Translations under genes and position numbers: made by a program
From: Zea mays
Taxonomy: Eukaryota; Streptophyta; Magnoliopsida; Poales; Poaceae
NCBI RefSeq assembly: GCF_902167145.1
Contig: NC_050097.1
Coordinates: 97,006,595 to 97,070,594, forward strand
Direction of reading: 5' to 3'
DNA length: 64,000 nt
Notes under the pieces: model-generated
The model's database searches: none
Seen by the model: the letters and a program-made list of their open reading frames with translations, nothing else
What the model was told of the DNA's origin: nothing
Shown here: in pieces, positions 23,485 through 33,120 of the stretch
Layout: the number at the start of each line of letters is the position of its first letter
Numbering within the stretch: the first letter of the stretch is position 1

Positions 23485-26167
23485 ACGATGCTCTTAGTGT
23501 TTTATACTTACCTGGTCTAGGTTTTGAGTGGAATTAAGATTTTGGTCATCCCCCAAAGTTTTAGTGGGCATTTAGGGAGTTCTGGTTGTAGGGGTGTGTA
23601 TAACATCCTTTCCTTCCACTAATTCTCTTTTTCATTTTCTACTTATGCTTTTAAGGAGGGTTTGAACTACCCTAGTGACTTAAACTTCTCCAAAAATTTT
23701 GTAAAAATTGGTCACTTAGTCTAGTCTATAAATTTGAGGTTAAGAATAAATAGGATACACTCTAGGCAAAATTAACAAAAATGAGGGTAGATGGTCACTT
23801 TGTACTACAACTCTCATTTGGGTGGGGGTTCTGCACTAAAAGTTAATTTTGCTGGCATCTATGGGAAATAACATGCTTCTGTGCCAAAAATCACAGAAGG
23901 TGACTTAGTGGTTATTTAGTTGTGATTTTCTAAAGTTTAATGCCAAAAAGACACTTATAACTAACTTGCCATTTGAAAAATGTCAAACAACAGAACTTAT
24001 ATTTTTCCTAGATTCATACTAGCATAATAGTAGTTATTCCTATGGTTGGGATGGTTCCTCCTTAGGGTTAGTTTTCTAGATTTTTTCTAAATTCTCACTG
24101 TTTTTTATTAAATTAAAGGTGGTGCATTTTCTTTGTACTGGATTAGGGCTCGACAAATTTTTCTCATAAACTTTATTACCTGAGCAAGCTAGGAAAAATG
24201 TGGTTACCTTCTGGTCCTCATTTTAACTCCCTATTTTCATTTTCTTAAGGTTTGGGCCAATATAAGTCTTAATGGATAACTTTTCCTTAATCTAGTATAC
24301 TGGGGAGCTTAATATATTTAAACAGTGTATTTGTTAGATAAGTATCCCTCCAATTTTTCTTAGCCCTAGTCTAAAAGTCTATCTATTTTTCCTTTGTTTA
24401 TTAAGGTTTGGGCAGTATACTTGTTTAAATCGAAACTCTAAAAAGCTTTACTAAAGCCATGGTGTTTATCATTTTTGCTGGGTAGTTCACAATATCTAGG
24501 TCCTACCAAAATTGGTTTGACAATTTTGGGTTGAATAAAACTCAGTGTATAAATTTTTCTAGTTCTCTGCTCATTTAAAAAGAATAATTCTTAAAGTTTA
24601 AAGGAAAAGGGCTTTGCACCGAGGTCCCTGGGTTCTTCCTTAACTAAACCGTTCAAACCGTGACCCTGGGGAACTGTTAAACCGAGTCACTGACTTTGCG
24701 AATAACCCCCTGGCTATTCCCTTTATTAACCCGAGCTCCCTACTCGCCGAAACAGTAGCCACAAAGAGACAAAGTGGTGGCGCGGCTTACCGGCGGTGGA
24801 AGAGGTCCAGTGGAGGGTCGGATGAGGTCTGGGGGCTTCTGGCGGTCACGTCGAGGGGCGGATCGTTGGTGGTGATGGCGGGAGTAGGGCTGGCCGCGTG
24901 TGCAGGCGGTCGGGCTCGTCGGCGACGCGTGCTCCGGCCTGCCCACGGCGGTAGAGTTCAATCAAACCGCACAGGGAGCTTCACTTGAGGTCAGTGGTGC
25001 TATAGGCGCAAGGAATCAAAGAGTGGCTCACCGTGCAGCTCGGTCTACGTGCGACAGCGGTCGGAGGAAGTTCGGCGACGTCAATCCGGCACCTCCGACG
25101 ATGTGGTGCCTAGTCCGAGGGCTCGGGGAGCTTCACTGAGTTCCAAGGAGGCTAGCCGAGGGATTGGAGGAGGGCTGGAGTGGCCGGTCCATGGTGGTCG
25201 GGGCTCGGGCGGCCACTAGCACGCCGTGCGCAGAGCGAGGTCCGGTGAACTTGCGCTTGGGGGGGTTGAGAGCGAGCGGGGGTGTACGGTCAAGGCCTTG
25301 GTCGACTTTATAGGCGCGGGCGTGGGCCCGGGGTCAAGCGTCGCGCGGCGCAGCACGCGCGGGGCCGAGCACCGGGGCGTGCTCTGGCATTGCCACGGCA
25401 CGTCGAACACGTGGTCGTTTCTTTCTGCCCGAGTTCTAGCTCTTGCTGAGCAGCCAAACGTGCGAATCTCGCCATAAGACTTTTCTAAGATCTCTTCTCT
25501 GCACGTAGGGCTACCTAGTTCATGTGAGTTCTAAGGGAAGATCGGGTCTGGTTTGGGAAATATGGTGGCGCCAAGTCAGGGTTGTCGGCACTGTTCAACC
25601 CGAGACAAAACTTGTGTCAAACCGTGTCAAACGGTTCTGGTTTGGTTTCAAAATTTTCAGGGGTGTGCCTTGGGTAATTTGGCTCCTTTTTGTCAATTGT
25701 ATCATGTGGATTTGGCGCCAGCAACTAAGTGAACACCTCTGATCTTTAGAAGAGGGCTGAATTTTTAACTTAGAGGAAATTTGGTTGCTCTTGAGTGCTC
25801 TTCACTTGGGTGCTTAATTTGGGAATTTTGTGGGACCTTTTTGGAATAACTCTCTGACTCTTTCTTGTAGATATATAAATGTACTTCAACTTTGGTAAAA
25901 GGTTTAAGTCATGAATTGGTCATTTGCATAGTTTTCCCACTAATCCAATGCTTGGGGGTCTAATGGCTCAAGAGGGGGTCTAGGGTTTGAGCATCTTTTT
26001 CCAAGGTGAAGATACATGAAAAGCTAGGGTATTCCTTCTATCATGATCATCAATTAAGCAATGGTTTCAAAGTTTTGGTGCCCCTTCTTCCCACTTAAAC
26101 ACTTGTGATAATAGGCCATAGGTGCATGTATTGAGCCAGGGCCTTGGGTAACACCTGGGATGTTATA
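23485..26167 (-). repeat. Element E 3' LTR, part
   Basis: This is the portion of the left LTR right of element D. On the minus strand it begins TATAACATCCC, probably a decayed TGTAACACCC. The region 24620-25500 is GC-rich. It matches 34752-36451, 44036-44390 and 61683-62007 in order. I see no gene in it. Confidence 0.85.
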
Positions 26168-26180
26168 GCCCTCCCCCCTT
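26168..26180 (-). other. Element E polypurine tract
   Basis: AAGGGGGGAGGGC on the minus strand abuts the 3' LTR. Confidence 0.7.
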
Positions 26181-26403
26181 AAAGGAAATCTCGTCCCGAG
26201 ATTTTGGTCGAGATCCTTTAAAGGGGTGCTAAGAAGGTGCGTGCTTGCGCGGTGTGGTTTCTTTTGTCAAGGTTCTCTAGTAAACTGCACTTCGAATGTC
26301 ATCCTCTTTACAACTTCAGAAGGAAGCCCTTCTAGATTTAGTCTCACAGCTTACTCAGTTGTTGTTAACTCTGTTTCTCTTATACTTAGATTCAAAGGGC
26401 AGG

Positions 26404-26415
26404 TGGGGGGGGGGG
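26404..26415 (+). repeat. Poly-G run
   Basis: An uninterrupted G run of about a dozen bases lies between the E coding region and its polypurine tract. The rest of 26181-26427 shows no gene. Confidence 0.7.
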
Positions 26416-26427
26416 TTTGGATCCGAG

Positions 26428-27128
26428 TTACGTACTGATCTCTTTGGGCAGAAAATCGGGGTAGTGAGAGCGCAGAAAATCCTCAGTTTCCCATGTAGCT
26501 TCCTCTTTTGAATGGTGGCTCCACTGGATGTTATACATTTTGATTGACTTTGCTCGAGTTGATCTTTCCTTATAGTCCAATATTTTGACGGGGTGCTCTT
26601 GATATGACAGGTCTGGTTCTATCTCCAATTCTGGTTCTGACATCACTTCTTCAGTTGAGATACATGGAACACATCATGAATTACCGACATATGAGGTGGG
26701 AGCTTCAATTGGTATGCTACCGGTCCATAAGTCTCCTTAATCTCATAGGGCCCAATATAGCGAGGGGCTAATTTGCCCTTAATCCCAAATCTTTGAACAC
26801 CTTTGGTGGGTGATACCTTGAGATACACATGATCTCCCACTTTGAATTGTAGAGGCTTCCTCCTTTTATCATGAAAGATCTTTTGCCTGGCCTGAGCAGC
26901 TTCCAAGTTCCTCTTAATGACTCTGACCTTATCCTCGGCTTCAAGCACTAGGCCAGGTCCAAATATTTCCCTTTCTCCAGGTTGTGACCAATTTAGCGGT
27001 GTTCTACGCCTTCTCCCATACAAGGCCTCGAAAGGTGCCATCTTCAGGCTGGATTGGTAGCTGTTATTGTAACAGAATTCTTCAGAGAAATACATTTGTC
27101 CCAGTCTTTGCCATAATGTATTACACAT
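26428..27128 (-). pseudogene. Element E pol C-terminus: integrase C-terminal domain and chromodomain
   Basis: 27128-26643 encodes the end of the integrase core and the GPY/F-type region (APRYIGPYEIKETYGPVAYQL; VIHDVFHVSQLKK). After a stop, a shifted frame (26643-26428) encodes a chromodomain-like segment (HPVKILDYKERSTRAK...WSHHSKEEATWETEDFLRSHYP). Chromodomains of this class target integration to heterochromatin. A frameshift separates the two, and another separates this part from the upstream integrase near 27085. It is not functional. Confidence 0.85.
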
Positions 27129-28495
27129 GCTCTCAACATGTCCTCGAGAATCTGATTTACTCTTTCTGTCTGACCATCAGTTTGAGGATGGTATGCTGAG
27201 TTTCTAATCACGGTTGTTCCAAGTGACTTTTGTAGCTGTTCCCAGAAACGTGCTACGAACGATGCTTCTCTGTCTAAGACGATAGTCCTTGGGATTCCAT
27301 GTAAGCGCACTATTTGGTGAATATAGATCTCTACGTATTTTTCTGTCTTTTGGGTGGTATGCACTGGCAAGAAATGAGCTATTTTGGTTAGCCTATCCAC
27401 AATGACCCAAATAGAATCGTGGTGTCGGGAGGTGTTGGGCAATCCCACAATAAAGTCCATGCAAATGTCCTCCCATTTCCAAGACGGTATGGGGAGAGGT
27501 TGTAAGGTACCCACTACCTTTAAATGACTAGCTTTGATTCTTTGGCAAGTGTCGCACTCAAATATGTACTTAGCAATCTCTCTCTTCATCCTGGTCCACC
27601 AATATAAGGATCTAAGGTCATGATACATTTTGTTACTTCCGGGGTGCATGGAAAATATTGAGAGATGGGCCTCGTCCAAAATTTTCTTCCTGAGTTCTGG
27701 ATTCTTGGGAACAACTAGTCGGTCTTCGAACCATAAAGTACCCTTGCTGTCCTGATGAAAGCATTTATACTTATCCACCTTTTGATTGAGCATTTTCTTG
27801 ATGATTTGAACACCCTTGTCACTAAGTTGTGCCAAGATTATCTGCTCCTGTAAGGTCGGCTTAACTAAGATATAATCCAAGGTACCTGGGGAAACCACTT
27901 CCATGTTGTGTAATTCATTGCACAAAGAGGTGACCTTAGAGTCTATGGTTAGATAGTTGCACTGGGCCTTTCGACTCAATGCATCTGCCACAACATTTGC
28001 CTTGCCAGGATGGTAATGTACTTCTAGATCATAATCCTTGATCAATTCTAACCATCTCCTCTGCCTCATATTAAGATTTGCCTGAGTGAAAATATACTTG
28101 AGGCTCTTATGGTCAGTATAAATATTATAATGAGCCCCCATTAGATAATGTCTCCATAACATCAGAGCATGGACTACCGCTGCTAACTCTAGATCATGTG
28201 TGGGATAATTTTGCTCATGAGGCCTAAGTGCTCTAGATGTGTAGGCAATAACTCGGTTGTCTTTCATCAGAACACAACCTAGTCCAGTGCCCGAAGCATC
28301 ACAATACACATCAAATGATTTGGTGTTGTTAGGCTGTGCTAGCACAGGTGCTGTTGTCAGATGTCGCCTCAAGGCGTGAAAGGCATCTTCACATTTCTGA
28401 CTCCAATCAAATTTCACTCCTTTCTTCAACAACTCGGTCATTGGTTTAGCAATTCTGGAGAAATCCGGAATGAATCGCCGATAGTATCCTGCCAA
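27044..28495 (-). pseudogene. Element E pol: RNase H and integrase
   Basis: This open stretch of 483 codons starts at the RT thumb (MAGYYRRFIPDFSRIAKPM). It has RNase H motifs DVYCDASG, DLELAAV, IYTDHKSL and VVADALSR. The integrase follows with the zinc-binding H..H (HLSIFSMHPG) and CDTC, and the core residues in MDFIVGLP, VLDREASF and QTERVNQ. The second block is usually SDRG-like, so LDRE is atypical. The last residues (ISLKNSV) are out of frame compared with relatives, because of an indel near 27085. Confidence 0.86.
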
Positions 28496-29811
28496 TCCCA
28501 GAAAACTCCGAATCTACCGAACGGTGGTAGGAGGCTTCCAATCCATCACTTCTTCCAATCCATCACTTCTTGTACTTTCTCAGGGTCAACTGCTATCCCG
28601 TCCTACGAAATGGTGTGACCCAAGAACTTGATCTCTCTTCGCTAGAAATCACATTTGGAGAATTTGGCATACAAGTTATGATCGCGCAGTCGCTGAAGTA
28701 CTGTATGCAAGTGCTTTGTATGCTCGTCTTCACTTCTTGAATATACCAGAATGTCATCAATGAAGACCACCACGAATTTGTCCAATTCCGGCATAAACAC
28801 TGAATTCATCAAATACATGAAGTATGCCGGAGCATTGGTCAGCCCGAATTCCATCACCAAGTACTCATAAAGCCCGTATCTGGTGGAGAAAGCCGTCTTC
28901 GGAATATCGCTTGCCCTGATCTTGATTTGGTGATAGCCAGAGCGAAGGTCTATTTTAGAAAACACCTTGGCTCCGACCAGTTGATCAAACAAAACATTAA
29001 TGCGGGGTAAAGGATACTTGTTCTTAATAGTCACTGCATTGAGAGGGCGGTAATCAACACATAATCTCAAGCTGTCATCCTTCTTCTTTACGAACAAGGT
29101 CGGACATCCCCATGGTGAAGTACTTGGGCGAATGAACCCCTTGTCTAGCAACTCTTGCAATTGTTTCTTTAGTTCTACCAACTCTGCTGGAGGCATCCTA
29201 TATGGCCTTTTAGAAATAGGTGTGGTCCCTAGTTGCAATTCTATGGCAAACTCTATATCCCTGTCGGGTGGCATCCCTGGTAATTTGCCTAGGAAGACAT
29301 CAGGGTACTCACAGACTACTGGAATCCTTTCCACGAGTGACTCTACCATGGAGAGGGCACAGGAATGGGTACAACCCTGGTTGGGTAGGTACAAAGTAAT
29401 TTCTCCACAAATTGGTGAGTGTATTTCAATGACTCTCGCTGCGACATCAATCAAGGCATGATGTCGCGATAACTAGTCAGTCCCGAAGATGATATCTACG
29501 CTCTCCAATCCGATGATAAGGATGGTGGTTCCAACTATGATACTACCCAATTTTATTGGTACCTGCTGGTTGACTTGATAGGTAGCAACCCTGCCTCCTG
29601 GTGTTGCAATCATAATGGCCCCATTTGTGTGGTGAAATGTTAGTGGACATTTGGCACTAAATTTTGCGCTGATGAAGCTGTGTGATGCACCAGAATAAAA
29701 AAGAATGACTGCAGGGTAATTTAAAATGGAAAAGATACCGGTCATGACGGGTGCTCCCTCCTGAATGTCAGCCAATGTGGTGAAGTTCATCCTGCCCTGC
29801 CTCACTTGCAC
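28496..29811 (-). pseudogene. Element E pol: protease and reverse transcriptase
   Basis: The protease lies at about 29811-29473 with ILFYSGASHSFIS: the catalytic Asp of DSGA is Tyr here. A TAG at about 29472 replaces what is normally Trp. The reverse transcriptase (29454-28642) has [26 protein letters not shown] and [10 protein letters not shown] stop follows KFSKCDF, and a 17-bp tandem duplication (about 28536-28569) further disrupts the link to RNase H. Loss of the protease residue plus stops means no processing or activity. Confidence 0.86.
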
Positions 29812-30836
29812 CTTCTACCTCTTGCCTTGGTTCTGATTTGCATTCTGACCCGGCCTCTGCTGGTTTCTAGGACGATTCTTGGCATAGTGTCCAGTGTTAC
29901 CACAAGTGAAACACCTGTTGTCATTGCCCTGGTGGTATTGCTGCTGTTGCTGGTTGTTGTTCCTCTGAGCTGGGGGTTGAGAGCGGTTGGGTGCCTGCTG
30001 CTGCTATGGCCAGATCACCCATCGCCCCTGCTGCTGCTGAGGTCCTCTGCTCTGAGTGTCTGACACAATCCTGAAGCGCTGAGGCTGTGCTGATGGCCCT
30101 GCCATAGGGTCTTCCTCTTCTTCTCTGTCTAGCGAGCTATGATGCAATCCTCCTAGGAGATGGCCAAGTTGACCAACTTGTTGTAGCTGTTGGCCCTGAC
30201 TGTGTTGAGACGGTCACAGAGCTTGGTGTTGAGGCCCCTCCTGAACATGTCTCTCTTCTTCTCGTCCGTGTCAGCATGGTAGCCTGCGTACTGACACAGG
30301 TCATTGAAAGCTTGGGCGTATTGCAACACGGTATGACTCCCCTGAGTGAGTGCCAGAAACTCGTTGAGCTTGCGGTCCATGATGCCTGATGGTATGTGAT
30401 GCCCTCTAAATGTTGTCTTGAACTTTACCCACTCAACCACGTGGTCGGCCGACTGCATGGCGAGTAAATGGTCCCACCATGTCCTAGCGGCCCCACGAAG
30501 CTGCTGGGCGGCGAAACGGACCTTGGCCACATCTGAGCACTCTCCATTAAGTAGTGGGAACTTTGATTCCACCACCCCGACCCAGACATCAGCATCAAGC
30601 GGATCTTCTGCCCTGGTGAACAACGGTGATTGAGTACTGAGAAACTCCTGATAGGTTGCCGCTGCCGGGGCACGCTGGTGGTGATCACCACCCACATAGT
30701 GCTAAGGCGGTGGCTGACGCTGAGCGAGCTGCCACAGAATCTCATTCTGCTGAGCCATCAGCTCCTGCATGGTAGGAGGCTGCGGCGGTGGTGGAGGAAT
30801 GCGCTCATTCTGTCCACGGCACGCTCTTCCTGCCAT
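29812..30836 (-). pseudogene. Element E gag
   Basis: ATG at 30836 starts MAGRACRGQNE. A TAG follows within the first 45 codons (near 30704). The main open part (30695-30153) has the gag core (ATYQEFLSTQSPLF, RTWWDHLLAMQSADHVVEW, ALTQGSHTVLQYAQAF). The C-terminal glutamine-rich tail has a zinc knuckle, CFTCGNTGHYAKNRP, whose last Cys is Arg. Several more stops occur in 30150-29812. It is a dead capsid gene. Confidence 0.83.
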
Positions 30837-31041
30837 CTGAAATGTAGGAGGTTCTGTTGTTATACTTAAAGTCTGCTATTGCATACGATAAAATAACTTA
30901 AACAACGAGGTTTGCAAGGTTGCAAGTTTGCCTCGCCTTTCACAACTGGTACCAATAGGATAAAATATGATTCATGAATTTAAAGAAACTTAAAACCATT
31001 CATCATTCATCTTGCCAAAAGAGTTTCCACTGGTTACAGCA

Positions 31042-31322
31042 TGATGAGGACATCCTCCACTATTACCCGTTGGCAAAGACGCAATTGGCCCAGTTGGCCC
31101 AATTGTAGTCGGACGGTGACCGTGAGCCTCAGAATTATCCCACCTTGCTCAACTTGGGAGGAGGAAGCCACTTTAAAAGGGAGAGCCACCCTTCCCCCAT
31201 TGGACTAGTCTTTTGGGGCAATTGGGCCTTTCCCAGAGCTGGGTGTGCTTAATGAACTATTGGGCTCCGGGCAACCCTAACTTGATGGGCCTCAGCCAAC
31301 CCCACCTGCGCTGGGTGTATCA
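31042..31322 (+). repeat. TRIM 5' LTR
   Basis: This 281-bp repeat starts TGATGAGGACATCC and ends GGGTGTATCA. Confidence 0.92.
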
Positions 31323-31324
31323 TC

Positions 31325-31336
31325 TGGTATCGGAGC
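31325..31336 (+). other. TRIM primer-binding site
   Basis: TGGTATCGGAGC lies two bases from the LTR and matches the initiator-Met site at 11 of 12 positions. The purine tract GAAGGTGGGAA follows at 31352-31362. Confidence 0.85.
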
Positions 31337-31362
31337 TAGGGCCCATTTTATGAAGGTGGGAA

Positions 31363-31645
31363 TGATGAGGATATCCTCCACTATTACCCGTTGGCAAAGA
31401 TGCAATTGGCCCAGTTGGTCCAATTGTAGTCGCACGGTGACCGTGTGAGCCTCAGAATTATCCCACCTTGCTTAACTTGGGAGGAGAAAGCCACTTTAAA
31501 AGGGAGAGCCACCCTTCCCCCATTGGACTAGTCTTTTGGGACGATTGGGCCTTTCCCTGAGTTGGGTGTGCTTAATGAACTGTTGGGCTCTAGGCAACCC
31601 TAACTTGTTGGGCCTCGGCCAACCCCACCTGGGCTAGGTGTATCA
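31363..31645 (+). repeat. TRIM 3' LTR
   Basis: This 283-bp repeat starts TGATGAGGATATCC and ends AGGTGTATCA, directly followed by CAGCA. Confidence 0.92.
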
Positions 31646-31753
31646 CAGCAGGCCCAAAAGACTCAAATTTCTAGCTTAGTACATCCAATGTGCAAAAGCT
31701 AAGCTAGTTTCGAGGAAAGCTACTGTTGAACACTCCTACCCTAACCCTAAAAT

Positions 31754-32467
31754 CTAACGAGCAAACGAGGCAACGCTAGACTCAGGGGAAGGTGGTCCTC
31801 CTGAGCCAGCAGTGTCCAAGCTAGATGCGGGCTCTGGCTCCTCCCCTCCCTCGATATCTACGTCCTCATCGGCCCCTTCTGCCTCCATGTCCTCGATCTC
31901 TTGATGGTGCAGGTCTAAGTGCTGGTTGGCTTCCTCGAGCTGCTGCTGGGTGTTCTGGAGCTGGTCTTCCAGAACCTCAATAGTGTTCTCCCTGGCTTCC
32001 ACCCGATCCTCGAGCTCTTATATGTGGTTGGCCATCTGTCCCACCTGGATATCCTTCTCCACCAGCTCAGTGGACAAATCTACTACAAGATCCTCGCTGT
32101 TATCAAGGGTGATCTTGGTAGACTCCACCAGGCCCATAAGCTGGGACATCGCCTCACCTCGTAAGGCCTGTAGACGATACAGGGCACTCATGCATCGAAC
32201 CGTCAGGTGAGCGGTGTGTCCGGGGTAGAGAGCCCACACATCCTTGGCGTGCTCAACCCTGTCCTTCCACATCGGGTCGTCCTCCTTCTTAGTGGGGAAC
32301 AAGCCAATGGGGTGGGTCAACACCTCCAAGGGGTGAAATCCACAGAAGGTTGTCAGTACGTGCTGAGCCGTGGCCTCTATAGTGTCATTGGCCCTAAAAC
32401 CGAAAGACTCCGAGTCCAGAGAACGCCAGCCTAGCTGTAGGGGATGAGGCTCCAAGGTCATCCTCAC
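31754..32467 (-). pseudogene. Element E upstream open frame, coiled-coil protein of unknown function
   Basis: A minus-strand frame lies between the E primer site and gag. From about 32467 it reads through SLDSESFGFRANDTIEA, GFHPLEVLTHPIGLFP and MWKDRVEHAKDVWALYPGHT. After one stop (about 32018) it continues in the same frame with ENTIEVLEDQLQNTQQQLEE, a coiled coil, and an acidic tail, ending at 31754. I remember similar frames in other grass retrotransposons but cannot name a function. Upstream stops suggest that its N-terminus is lost. It could be an extra gag-like or accessory protein of Tekay-type elements. Confidence 0.65.
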
Positions 32468-33106
32468 CCTACAACGAGGTACTCGGTGCTCCTCGAATAG
32501 CTATACCGCGTACTGGGGAGGTGTAGTGTAACCCACTAACCCGCTCCCTGCAGTACCTCCCACAAGATGAGGGGAAAACCCTCTCGTGCGAGACCGTGTG
32601 TGTGGGAATGTGCGTTCCCTCCGTTAGTGGGTACGTGGGAAGTCATCTGTGCAAGGGCAAGTGTAAGAGAAAAAGAAAAAGAACCAAAAATAAAAGGAGC
32701 TAGTGCAAAAGGCTAGAAAAAAATCTCTGAGGATTTGGCTTTTCTAGGGTTAAGTTGAGATCCCCGTTACCAATTTTTAGAATTTTATTATGGGTGACTC
32801 CTTGTTTTATGTAACTTCTTATTGATAATAACATTTGACCAAGAGGATGGGAAAAAAATGATGCATGCATGCTCGTCCTAAGCGTCCTTTCATCAAGCAT
32901 AGGGATATAGAAATCCCCCATCTATATCATAACAGCTTGTACGGCACACTCAAATAGCCACCTAGCTACCCATCTAGTATCCTAAGGCCTCACGTCCTAG
33001 GTCTGTCCCTATCGTCCTGACATCTATCCAAACTTGGTTTCTAAGCAAGTTTTACTTTTGAAAAGGTCGGTAATAATGATTTATGGATTTCTCTGAGGTG
33101 GTACAA
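32468..33106. other. Element E 5' leader
   Basis: This is sequence between the primer site and the upstream open frame. I see no gene or strong signal. Confidence 0.6.
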
Positions 33107-33118
33107 GCTTCGATACCA
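33107..33118 (-). other. Element E primer-binding site
   Basis: TGGTATCGAAGC on the minus strand, two bases from the LTR edge CGCCACA, resembles the initiator-Met site (10 of 12). Confidence 0.72.
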
Positions 33119-33120
33119 GC

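Larger units (their letters stand above)
31042..31645 (+). mobile_element. TRIM: complete 604-bp miniature LTR retrotransposon
   Basis: Direct repeats 31042-31322 and 31363-31645 surround just 40 bp of internal sequence made of a primer site and a purine tract. The target duplication CAGCA is at 31037-31041 and 31646-31650. No coding capacity: it needs enzymes from another element. The two LTRs differ at roughly 20 places by eye (about 7%), so the insertion is old. It lies between gag and the upstream open frame of element E. Confidence 0.93.

Noticed and set aside
24740..25477. Open frames in the GC-rich part of the E LTR, also at 36004-36666 and 43930-44408
   Set aside because: They are not conserved in frame between LTR copies and have no domain.
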